From the IMG/VR virus record IMGVR_UViG_3300045738_000682, positions 1 through 28,933 of that record: DNA of 28,933 bases. The stretch is one strand, 5' to 3'. Numbering within the stretch: position 1 is the stretch's first letter; each line of letters begins with the position of its first letter. The DNA is from a virus. This document shows positions 6,992 to 14,279 of this stretch, piece after piece. The notes beneath the pieces are model-generated. The model was not told where the DNA came from and ran no database searches. It saw only the letters and a list, made by a program, of their open reading frames with translations. The position numbers and the translations under genes are program-made.

Positions 6992-8983
6992 ATGTCTAAT
7001 GACTCTTTTATAACTTGGAATGACAATGATAGCTCTGGCAAGGCTAAAGCCCTTGAGCAATTTTCAGACTCAGTAAACGCTTATGAGGGAATTTCCCGTG
7101 GTAACCGTAGGGATTTTCTGGATGTGGAGCCGAATAGATCTGTCAGACCTGGGTTTACCGGTCAGGATTACTACGCCTTTAGATCAGAGGAGCAGGTTCC
7201 CCGCAAGCAAAAACGCATTATAAAGATGTGCATGGACGCGTATGACAAGGTGGGCATTATAAGGAATGTAATCGACTTAATGGGCGATTTCGGTAGCCAA
7301 GGTATAAACGTGGTGCATGAAGACAGAAGTGTTGAAAAGTTTTTTAAGCAATGGTTTAAGAAGGTAGATGGGAAAGAAAGGTCTGAAAGATTTTTAAATA
7401 ACCTTTATCGTACTGGTCAAGTTTTTACCTATAAAAGTTACGCAAAGATAACGCCAGAGATCAAAAAATACATAAAGTCACTAGGTCACGACATTACTGT
7501 AAAAGTTCCATCCTTTGAGAGTTCTGTGGTACCTTGGAGATATAATTTCTTCAACCCGTTAACAATTGACATAAAGGATGGTGACATCAGCCTATTTCTG
7601 GGCAAGAGGAGCTTTCAAATTCACGCCGGTTCCTTTTTTGATAATTTTAAGAGCGGTGCAATTCCAGTCAAGGTTTTGGAAACTTTACCTCGCAATGTTA
7701 AAATGGCGATCAAGAGGGGTGATAAAAAAATCGTACTAGATCCAGAAAGGCTTTCTGTTTTTTACTACAAAAAAGATGACTGGCAGCAATGGTCACACCC
7801 CCTAGTATATGCTATCCTTGACGACATTATAATGCTAGAAAAAATGCGGCTTGCCGATCTATCCGCGTTAGACGGTGCTATTTCTAATATTAGATTATGG
7901 ACGCTGGGTAGCCTAGAACACAAAATACTTCCAAACAAGACAGCTATTAACAAGCTCCGTAACATTTTAGCTAGCAATGTGGGTGGGGGTACGATGGAGC
8001 TTGTTTGGGGGCCGGAATTAACCTATACTGAATCAAACAGTCAAGTATATAAGTTCCTCGGTTCTGAGAAATATCAATCCGTACTTAATAGTATCTATGC
8101 TGGTCTTGGCGTGCCTCCGACATTAACGGGAATGGCAAGTAATGGTGGTGGATTTACAAACAACTTTATTTCACTCAAGACCTTACTTGAAAGGCTTCAA
8201 TATGGGCGAGATCAACTAACCAAGTTCTGGGAAAAAGAACTAGAGTTTGTTAGAAAATCTATGGGCTTTAGAAAACCAGCACATGTAGTGTTTGATCAAA
8301 TGAGCCTGTCGGATGAAGCCTCCGAAAAGAACCTGTTGATACAGTTAGCAGATAGGGACATAATTAGCCACGAAACCATACTAGAAAGATTTAAAGAGGT
8401 TCCGTCTGTCGAGAAGATGCGTCTCAAAAGAGAGCAGAAGGAAAGGGATAACGATGCCTATCCAGACAAAGCTAGCCCGTTCCATAATGCCAACCATAAG
8501 CAGGAGATTGAAAAAATAGATAAGCAAGCTAAGATCAATAAGACAGAAAAGGAGTCAAAAGAGGTGAAAGACAATGGAAGACCACCCTTTAAGCAAGACG
8601 AAAAACCACGGAAGAAAAGGGTTGATACCCCGAAATCAAAACCGGGCCTAGCGGATATGATCGTCTGGACATCCACGGCCTTTGATTCCCTTTCTTGTAT
8701 TTCTAAGGCTTACCTAGGAACCAAAAGTAAATCAAATATGCGTCAGCTAACTAAGTCTGAGTCCATAGAATTAGAAGACCTTAAGTTACAAGTTTTAAGC
8801 AACCTAGAACCCATGTCTCAAATTACCGATGGCATCATTTTTAACGCCTTAGCGTCAGACCAAAAAACGCCACAGAACTTTAAAAACACGCTAAAATCAT
8901 CTGATATATCTCCCGACACCATGACTATGGACGCGTACAAAAAGGCTGTAGTGGGGGCTTTTGTCGAACATTTCTTTTCTTAA
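6992..8983 (+). CDS. Portal protein
   Basis: 663 residues, following the terminase as portals usually do. It forms the dodecameric ring at the head vertex through which DNA is packed. Supporting features: an N-terminal half with NVIDLMGDFGSQGINVV and a wing-like mixed region, the DDIIMLEKMRLADLSALD helix (about 277-294), the GVPPTLTGMASNGGG loop (about 373-387), and a following long helix region with ISLKTLLERLQYGRDQLTKF. The last 160 residues are longer than a minimal portal, with a Lys-rich linker (about 505-550) and a second helical domain that may act inside the head. The start has AGGA near 6979-6983 and the promoter-like motif 46 bases upstream. Confidence 0.85.
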   Translation: MSNDSFITWNDNDSSGKAKALEQFSDSVNAYEGISRGNRRDFLDVEPNRSVRPGFTGQDYYAFRSEEQVPRKQKRIIKMCMDAYDKVGIIRNVIDLMGDFGSQGINVVHEDRSVEKFFKQWFKKVDGKERSERFLNNLYRTGQVFTYKSYAKITPEIKKYIKSLGHDITVKVPSFESSVVPWRYNFFNPLTIDIKDGDISLFLGKRSFQIHAGSFFDNFKSGAIPVKVLETLPRNVKMAIKRGDKKIVLDPERLSVFYYKKDDWQQWSHPLVYAILDDIIMLEKMRLADLSALDGAISNIRLWTLGSLEHKILPNKTAINKLRNILASNVGGGTMELVWGPELTYTESNSQVYKFLGSEKYQSVLNSIYAGLGVPPTLTGMASNGGGFTNNFISLKTLLERLQYGRDQLTKFWEKELEFVRKSMGFRKPAHVVFDQMSLSDEASEKNLLIQLADRDIISHETILERFKEVPSVEKMRLKREQKERDNDAYPDKASPFHNANHKQEIEKIDKQAKINKTEKESKEVKDNGRPPFKQDEKPRKKRVDTPKSKPGLADMIVWTSTAFDSLSCISKAYLGTKSKSNMRQLTKSESIELEDLKLQVLSNLEPMSQITDGIIFNALASDQKTPQNFKNTLKSSDISPDTMTMDAYKKAVVGAFVEHFFS

Positions 8984-9011
8984 AAAGAGTGTTTTTCTTA
9001 AAATTTTATTT

Positions 9012-9026
9012 TTTTTGTGTATAATT
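9012..9026 (+). promoter_or_regulatory. Putative phage late promoter, copy 2 (before protease-scaffold)
   Basis: TTTTTGTGTATAATT, identical over 15 bases to the copy at 6931, in the gap between portal and the protease-scaffold gene, ending 15 bases before its ATG. The preceding sequence is very T-rich. Only a weak 4-5 bp hairpin (8985-8999) precedes it, so no strong terminator separates portal from this unit. Transcription from here would cover protease, scaffold, decoration and capsid genes up to the terminator at 12091. Confidence 0.68.
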
Positions 9027-9041
9027 GTCTGAGGTTAACTA

Positions 9042-10505
9042 ATGAGTATAAAAATTTTCCAACGAGAAATAGATGACGGCCTTGGCGAGGTTGTTAAAAG
9101 CACCGCTAGCGTTGCATATTGCTCGGAAGCCACGATACATAAAGGCTCTGTAGACACAGTAAGAGAAGTTATTGAAAATCAAGATATTTTAGATAAAATC
9201 CTTGCTGAAAACAAAGATCAGATTGACCTACACTACATAGAGTCTATTTTGGTTTCTACGGGCTGGAACAAAAATGACGACGTATTTCTCAGTGAAGCTA
9301 CTTGGTCGGCCAGAAACACGCCGGAAGACAAACAGTTTAACTTTATGCACGATGAGAACGATATCATCGGGCACATCACCGGCAGCTACGTTCTGGATAA
9401 GAACGGAAAATCGGTTGCCGACGATGAAGCTATGCCAGAAGAGTTTGATATTATAACTCAGGCTGTTCTTTATAATAGCTGGACCGAATCAGAGAACAAA
9501 GATCGGATGGGGAAAATTATAGCCGAAATAGAAGAAGGGGAGTGGTTTGTCTCTATGGAGTGCCTTTTTTCTGGTTTTGACTACGCCTTAACCAACTCGG
9601 ATGGCGAAAAGAAACTTTTAGCTAGAAGTGAAGATTCTGCGTTCTTAACAAAACATCTCAGGGCCTACGGAGGTTCTGGGGAGTACGAGGGTTACAAGGT
9701 AGGACGTGCTCTATCTAACATCTCGTTTTCCGGTAAAGGGTTGGTTTCTAAACCCGCCAACCCCAGAAGCATTATACTAAATAGTAAAAGCACAGCACAA
9801 TTTAATGTAACAGAGATGAATTCTAACCTTTCTATAGTAGGAGATCTTAATATGTCAGATTCGACACTGTTGGAACAACAGTTGGCCGAAGTGCAGTCTG
9901 AGCTTGTTAAAGCTAAGGCTGAAAACGAGGCTATTAAAGCGAAAATCGAAGACGCAAAAGACAAAGAGTTTGCATCTACGATTGAGGCTTTTGAAGACGA
10001 TTCTCAAAATCGTGCCCAAGAAGTCGTTGGTCTAGAAGAGACCATTAAAACTCAGAAGGCTAACATTGCCGAGCTTGAAGACTCTTTGGTCCAAAGGGCA
10101 GAAGAGCTTACCGAAGCAATGAACGCTTTGGGAGAGCAGAAGCAACGAGAGAGGCAGCAAAAGCGTCTGGCTAGTCTTGTCGAGGCAGGCTTTAATGACG
10201 AAGAAGCAGAAGAGTCACTTGCTCTGTATGATGCGTTGGATGATGAAGCTTTTGACGCTATCGTTGCCAAGTTTGACTGGTTCGATAAGAAGAAGAAGAA
10301 GAAGGACGAAGATAAGGACAAGGACAAAGAAAAGAAGGATGCTAAGTCCGAAGACGCCGAAGAAGCTGAAGTTACAGCGGAAGCTTTTGAGGAGCTAGAA
10401 TCTTCTGAGGCAACATTGGTTGAGTCCGAAGAAGTAGACGAACTCGAAACAACCAGAGCGAGCGTTGCTGACTGGTTTGCTAATCACGTACTTTCTACCA
10501 AGTAA
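9042..10505 (+). CDS. Capsid maturation protease fused to scaffold
   Basis: 487 residues. Residues about 1-250 look like a herpesvirus/HK97-type prohead protease: FMHDENDIIGHI carries the likely catalytic His103, GEWFVSMECLFSGFDY the likely nucleophile Ser171, and ALSNISFSGKGLVSKPANP is the usual end of the protease core. Residues about 271-487 form a scaffold: a long coiled coil (LLEQQLAEVQSELVKAKAEN onward), then a highly charged Lys/Asp/Glu region (about 416-470, with KKKKKKDEDKDKDK) and a helical tail ADWFANHVL. Position between portal and capsid fits. The protease would cleave scaffold and capsid N-termini during maturation. An internal start at Met271 probably yields scaffold alone. Protease family identity is moderately sure; the third catalytic residue is not assigned. 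Confidence 0.82.
   Translation: MSIKIFQREIDDGLGEVVKSTASVAYCSEATIHKGSVDTVREVIENQDILDKILAENKDQIDLHYIESILVSTGWNKNDDVFLSEATWSARNTPEDKQFNFMHDENDIIGHITGSYVLDKNGKSVADDEAMPEEFDIITQAVLYNSWTESENKDRMGKIIAEIEEGEWFVSMECLFSGFDYALTNSDGEKKLLARSEDSAFLTKHLRAYGGSGEYEGYKVGRALSNISFSGKGLVSKPANPRSIILNSKSTAQFNVTEMNSNLSIVGDLNMSDSTLLEQQLAEVQSELVKAKAENEAIKAKIEDAKDKEFASTIEAFEDDSQNRAQEVVGLEETIKTQKANIAELEDSLVQRAEELTEAMNALGEQKQRERQQKRLASLVEAGFNDEEAEESLALYDALDDEAFDAIVAKFDWFDKKKKKKDEDKDKDKEKKDAKSEDAEEAEVTAEAFEELESSEATLVESEEVDELETTRASVADWFANHVLSTK
9839..9843 (+). promoter_or_regulatory. Internal ribosome binding site for nested scaffold
   Basis: AGGAG lies 8 bases before an in-frame ATG at 9852 (codon 271 of the protease-scaffold gene). 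Its strength and spacing equal those of true gene starts here, and it falls exactly at the protease-scaffold junction. Confidence 0.55.
9852..10505 (+). CDS. Nested scaffold protein from internal start
   Basis: In-frame internal gene of 217 residues beginning MSDSTLLEQQ, sharing its stop with the protease-scaffold gene. It would be made from AGGAG at 9839-9843, 8 bases upstream. The product consists only of the coiled coil, the Lys/Asp/Glu-rich region and the C-terminal helix, the expected content of a free assembly scaffold. Lambda C/Nu3 and several other phages make scaffold this way so that it outnumbers protease. The start is inferred from sequence; expression is not shown. Confidence 0.55.
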   Translation: MSDSTLLEQQLAEVQSELVKAKAENEAIKAKIEDAKDKEFASTIEAFEDDSQNRAQEVVGLEETIKTQKANIAELEDSLVQRAEELTEAMNALGEQKQRERQQKRLASLVEAGFNDEEAEESLALYDALDDEAFDAIVAKFDWFDKKKKKKDEDKDKDKEKKDAKSEDAEEAEVTAEAFEELESSEATLVESEEVDELETTRASVADWFANHVLSTK

Positions 10506-10535
10506 GTAAATCATAACACTTAAAGGAGATTAAAA

Positions 10536-11033
10536 ATGGCTCTTAAAGCAGATAGATATGAAGAATCCACAGATATCAGCTTCTTCTCGTCGACTACTGG
10601 CGTTAGAGGAATGGTTGTTTGTTTGGACGCTGCGGCAGTTGCTGGGGCGTCAGGGGCAGGTATGGATCAGGGCGAAAACACGGTTTCGCCAATTGCGGCC
10701 CTCCCTGCTTCAGTTCCCGTTGGCATTATTCTTAATGATGTTGTCAACAAAGATTTAACCAGAACGCATCTTAATCAATATAAAGATGAAGTGCAGTTGG
10801 GCGGCAAGGTTACCGTTATGACTCGTGGGTGGGTTGTAACAAACAACATCACTGGCACTCCAAAGGCAGGCGACGTGGCTTATGCCTCCAATACCATTGG
10901 TACGATTGATGTTGTCGCTTCCAACGCGGCAGCGACTGGAAATTTGGCTATTGGTCGCTGGATGTCTCGCAAGGACGCCGATGGTTATGCCAAGTTGTAT
11001 GTTAACCTTCCTAATCACGGCGGCTCCGCTTAA
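10536..11033 (+). CDS. Candidate head decoration protein
   Basis: 165 residues just upstream of the capsid gene, where head decoration or stabilising proteins commonly lie. The sequence is Ala-, Gly-, Val- and Thr-rich and beta-like, with VPVGIILNDVVNKDLTRTHL, GGKVTVMTRGWVVTNNI, PKAGDVAYAS and a final strand YAKLYVNLPN. This alternation suits a small beta-tulip or barrel such as those that bind capsid surfaces. A strong AAAGGAG lies before the ATG, and codons favour the GCT/GGC/CGT types also used by the capsid gene, fitting high expression. No promoter or terminator separates it from its neighbours. Decoration role is inferred from position and composition; another abundant head protein is possible. 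Confidence 0.6.
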   Translation: MALKADRYEESTDISFFSSTTGVRGMVVCLDAAAVAGASGAGMDQGENTVSPIAALPASVPVGIILNDVVNKDLTRTHLNQYKDEVQLGGKVTVMTRGWVVTNNITGTPKAGDVAYASNTIGTIDVVASNAAATGNLAIGRWMSRKDADGYAKLYVNLPNHGGSA

Positions 11034-11060
11034 GCCCTAAACTCAAAAGGAGATAAATAA

Positions 11061-12068
11061 ATGTCATATACAGAAAGACCTAGTGATGAATTTATCGCAC
11101 TTCTGAAAAGAACTGGCGATAGTGATCAGAATGTGGCTTACGCGGCACAGCGTGAGTTTGCAAAAGCTTTGGAACTTCCTTTGCGTAAGGGCGTTCTTCT
11201 TGGAAATATCCTTGGTGATATTTTTGAAACCATCGTTGTCGAACCGGGTGCTTCTACCGAATATCCGCTCGACTTGATTTCCCCGGGCCTTGAAGGTGAG
11301 CACGTTGCCTACACCAATCCCGGTCACGGTCGTATTCCTGAAAGAGCAGTAGAAAGTGACTACGTGTCGATTCCTACTTACAGCATTACAAGTAGTATTG
11401 ATTACTTGCTTCGTTTTGCTCGTGAAGCTCGTTGGGATGTGGCTGCTCGTGCTATGCAGGTTTTGGAAGCTGGCTTTGTAAAGAAGATGAACGACGACGG
11501 CTGGCATACACTACTTGCCGCTGGTGTTGATCGTAACATCTTGGTTTATGATGGCGATGCTACCGCTGGCCTGTTTAGCAAGCGACTTGTTTCTTTGATG
11601 CAGACTGTTATGCGTCGAAATGCTGGTGGCAACACTGGTTCTGCCAATCGTGGCCGTTTGACTGATCTTTATGTTTCTCCAGAGGCGTTGGAAGATGTCC
11701 GAAACTGGGGTCTCGATCAGATTGACGAAGTTACGCGTCGTGAGATTTATACTGCCTCTGAGGGCGGTGCTCCAATTACCAGAATCTTTGGTGTCAATCT
11801 CCACGACCTAGATGAGCTTGGAGAGGGTCAGGAATACCAAACGTTCTTCACTGATGGACTAGGCGGTGCCGTTCAGGCTGCCGACCTTGAGTTGGTGGTT
11901 GGTCTTGATCAGTCGTCGAAAGACAGCTTTGTCATGCCAATGAAGCAGCAATTGGAAGTATTTGAAGATCCGACTCTCCACAGACAGCAACGTGCTGGTT
12001 ATTACGGATTCGCTGAACTTGGATTTGGCGTCCTTGATAATAGAAGGGTCATCTTGGGTTCCCTCTAA
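11061..12068 (+). CDS. Major capsid protein
   Basis: 335 residues, placed after protease-scaffold and decoration genes and ended by a terminator, the normal site for the major capsid gene. The protein reads as an HK97-type fold: helical N-terminus (residues 1-45), then an extended and beta region (IFETIVVEPGASTEYPLDLI), a long spine-helix candidate (about 120-155, with FAREARWDVAARAMQVLEAG), and a C-terminal P-domain-like part with LYVSPEALEDVRNW and GVNLHDLDELGEG. AAAGGAG lies 10 bases before the ATG. Codon choice is biased (many CGT for Arg), consistent with very high expression. I cannot name the closest capsid family from sequence alone. Confidence 0.85.
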   Translation: MSYTERPSDEFIALLKRTGDSDQNVAYAAQREFAKALELPLRKGVLLGNILGDIFETIVVEPGASTEYPLDLISPGLEGEHVAYTNPGHGRIPERAVESDYVSIPTYSITSSIDYLLRFAREARWDVAARAMQVLEAGFVKKMNDDGWHTLLAAGVDRNILVYDGDATAGLFSKRLVSLMQTVMRRNAGGNTGSANRGRLTDLYVSPEALEDVRNWGLDQIDEVTRREIYTASEGGAPITRIFGVNLHDLDELGEGQEYQTFFTDGLGGAVQAADLELVVGLDQSSKDSFVMPMKQQLEVFEDPTLHRQQRAGYYGFAELGFGVLDNRRVILGSL

Positions 12069-12090
12069 TAAAGTAGTTAACTTGCTACTT

Positions 12091-12128
12091 AGAGCCATTC
12101 TCGTATTAACGGGGGTGGCTCTTTTTTT
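12091..12128 (+). terminator. Intrinsic terminator after the capsid gene
   Basis: AGAGCCA (12091-12097) pairs with TGGCTCT (12116-12122). The stem can extend inward by about five more pairs, several of them G-U, leaving a loop of about 8 bases, and a run of Ts follows to 12128. It lies 22 bases after the capsid stop. Its T-run is also the T-run of the promoter-like motif at 12124. Confidence 0.85.
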
Positions 12129-12138
12129 GTGTATAATA
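12124..12138 (+). promoter_or_regulatory. Putative phage late promoter, copy 3 (before fibre genes)
   Basis: TTTTTGTGTATAATA, matching the copies at 6931 and 9012 in 14 of 15 positions. It begins within the terminator's T-run and ends 50 bases before the ATG at 12189. It would start transcription of the fibre genes right where the capsid unit ends. Confidence 0.65.
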
Positions 12139-12188
12139 GATTGTAATTCGTGTTTTACAGTAGGATTTTAACAAAGGGGAAATACCTT

Positions 12189-12671
12189 ATGACAGCTTTA
12201 TCAGATTATTTGGAGTCGGGGTTACTCCACCATATCTTTAGAGGGCAAGATTTTAACAAGCCTAGCGGTGTAACCATTGCCCTCTGTAGCGGTGTCCCAA
12301 GCGAGTCTGACACGGGCGAAACCATACCCGAATTGCCCGTAAGTATAGACGGTGCAGATACTGGCTATGAAAGATATGTATTAGGACGACCCAATGACGT
12401 AGCTGGCGGAACTGCTAGCGGCGACTTTTACTGGACATACGACATAGCTGACCACAATGCGGGAAGTGGGCTAATAAAAAATAGCAATACACTTATCTTT
12501 TCTAATGCTTTAGTAGACTGGGGATGGGTCTCTGGGATTGCTGTTTGCGATTCTGGGGAAGTTGGCTCAGGAAATATGCTCATGTATGCAGAACTAAACA
12601 ACCCTAGAATTATCTATAAAGGGGATTCGGTAAAATTTGATTCCTCCACGTTACAAATTAGCTTTAAATAG
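12189..12671 (+). CDS. Small virion or tail-fibre-type protein
   Basis: 160 residues from ATG 12189, chosen because AAAGGGGA ends 8 bases upstream; an in-frame ATG at 12150 has no such site. The pattern MTALSDYLESGLLHHIF, then VTIALCSGVPSESDTG, a Tyr-Glu-Arg segment, NALVDWGWVSGIAVCDSG, then MLMYAELNNPRIIYKGDSVKF, matches a widespread family of short phage proteins usually annotated as tail fibre or virion protein. They have an N-terminal helix and a beta sandwich ending in a GDS turn and a final strand. Molecular function is not settled. It is first in the unit after the putative promoter at 12124 and precedes the large fibre genes, so a role in tail or fibre attachment is plausible. Confidence 0.65.
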   Translation: MTALSDYLESGLLHHIFRGQDFNKPSGVTIALCSGVPSESDTGETIPELPVSIDGADTGYERYVLGRPNDVAGGTASGDFYWTYDIADHNAGSGLIKNSNTLIFSNALVDWGWVSGIAVCDSGEVGSGNMLMYAELNNPRIIYKGDSVKFDSSTLQISFK

Positions 12672-12679
12672 GTTAAATC

Positions 12680-14275
12680 ATGATTTTAACAAAATCAGAG
12701 TATCTTAGCTCTATAAATGCACTTCTTCCAGATAATTCCACCCAAGAAATCTCCCCCCTCGACCTTAGAACAAGTTTAACACATATTGTCGATTCCGTTC
12801 ATAACTTTTTGGACGGAAAAAGGATAAATACCCTAAACTTTTCTAGTCCAGATACGAGAACAACTCGGGGTGGCGACCATGCACTTAACAATATGTCGCT
12901 GGCGGGAAGATCTAGTGTAGATAACTCTGCTTTTGGATATGCCTCGCTGAGAGGCAATTACAACGGTATAGAAAATACCGCCATTGGTTCCCACTCTCTT
13001 TCTTGCAATTTGTTTGGAAGCAACAACACGGCGGTTGGTTTTCAGTCATTAGCTGGCAATACGGATGGGTCTGGCAATGTTGGAATAGGTAGCTATGCCC
13101 TAAACAATGGAAAAGAGGGTGATTTTAATATAGCTATCGGTCATGGTGCTGGATACTATATCGGGAAAAATGATAACTATAAGTTTTATTTAGGCTCTTT
13201 TGGTATTGGTTCTGGTGATCTGTGTGTTGATGATATACCAGTAACAAGCGGTGATGCACCGCTTCTCTTTGGCAACCTAGACCCCACTAATCATCAATTG
13301 GGGGTTGGAGTTAACTCCCTACATAACTATGGGATGGTTCAAGTCTCTGGAGATATTTCTCCTTCAATTAGTGGTTCTTTTTCTCTAGGTAACAGCCAAT
13401 ACTCATGGAATTCCATTAACGAGGAAGTCTTCTTTTCCGGTGGGGCAGTTGGTGTTGGCGGTCAACCTTCCGGTGCGGCACAAAATGTGGCTGACGGAAG
13501 GCTTACCGTTTACGGAGATTTAGTACCCAGTCTAGACGAGAGATATGCCCTCGGTCATCCAAACTTGAAGTGGGATGCATACCTAAATGATGTAATCGTT
13601 AGCGGCAATCTAACAGTTAATGATTTACAATATACCACAATAAATCAATGCTTGTATGACTGTAAAACTCTACACTTGGCAACAAGCGGTTTTTGTGATC
13701 CTACCGACGAGGGTTTTCACAACTCTTCTGTGTGTGGATTTCTTGATGACACCTCCCTAGATGGTGCTGGACTAGAAGTGCATTCTAGTGGTGCGACCTA
13801 TCGTAGAGATTACAGATTCATTTACAGATACCCAGACCCCGCATTGGACTGTTTAGAGGTAGACAGTCCGTTTTCGCGTTCAAGGTGGGAGTCAAACATT
13901 TCCCTTGAGGTGGAAAGCGGGAGGGCTTTCATCGGTGAAAGAGTTCTGGGCAGAAATAAATTAGCAAATATTATTCAAAGCGGCTGCATGGGCATCTTCT
14001 TAGAGCCATATGCGGTATCTGGCCAAAGAGTTATTGTAGGACAAGAGCCACACGTAAACAATAGTTACGCAACGCTTCAGGATATAAACTTTATTTCTCG
14101 CTCTGGAACACACCTAGGTGTGGACGGCAATCCTTCGGGTTATGATTACTCTGTTATGTATGGAACCGTTGACTCGGGCGTCAAGATTACTCATCAACTA
14201 GCAAGTAGAATTAAAACCTCCTCAAGCATACGTGGCTTTAGTATTGTTTATCATGACGAATTTGATCAGGAATAA
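12680..14275 (+). CDS. Tail fibre protein with 17-residue beta-roll repeats
   Basis: 531 residues. The N-terminus (1-45, with INALLPDNSTQEISPLDLR and IVDSVHNFL) looks like a virion-attachment module. Residues about 82-160 hold five repeats of the NTAIGxxSL type, with the Asn at 82, 99, 116, 133 and 150, exactly 17 residues apart. This resembles the trimeric YadA-like head and related phage fibres. Two later modules, DISPSISGSFSLGNSQYSW and DLVPSLDERYALGHPNLKW, are related to each other and are followed by VIVSGNLTVNDL, a common shaft motif. Residues about 330-531 are a distinct, Ser- and Gly-rich beta region of unknown fold, possibly receptor-binding. The ribosome binding site is weak (TAGG), so coupling to the previous gene is likely. 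Confidence 0.75.
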   Translation: MILTKSEYLSSINALLPDNSTQEISPLDLRTSLTHIVDSVHNFLDGKRINTLNFSSPDTRTTRGGDHALNNMSLAGRSSVDNSAFGYASLRGNYNGIENTAIGSHSLSCNLFGSNNTAVGFQSLAGNTDGSGNVGIGSYALNNGKEGDFNIAIGHGAGYYIGKNDNYKFYLGSFGIGSGDLCVDDIPVTSGDAPLLFGNLDPTNHQLGVGVNSLHNYGMVQVSGDISPSISGSFSLGNSQYSWNSINEEVFFSGGAVGVGGQPSGAAQNVADGRLTVYGDLVPSLDERYALGHPNLKWDAYLNDVIVSGNLTVNDLQYTTINQCLYDCKTLHLATSGFCDPTDEGFHNSSVCGFLDDTSLDGAGLEVHSSGATYRRDYRFIYRYPDPALDCLEVDSPFSRSRWESNISLEVESGRAFIGERVLGRNKLANIIQSGCMGIFLEPYAVSGQRVIVGQEPHVNNSYATLQDINFISRSGTHLGVDGNPSGYDYSVMYGTVDSGVKITHQLASRIKTSSSIRGFSIVYHDEFDQE

Positions 14276-14279
14276 ATAA

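Noticed and set aside
8981-9011. Terminator after the portal gene
   Set aside because: Only a 4-5 bp A/T-rich hairpin can form before the T-run; too weak to call.
10280-10345. AAG-rich tract as a programmed frameshift site
   Set aside because: It is a simple Lys/Asp/Glu codon run with no slippery heptamer; the 0 frame stays open to a sensible C-terminus.
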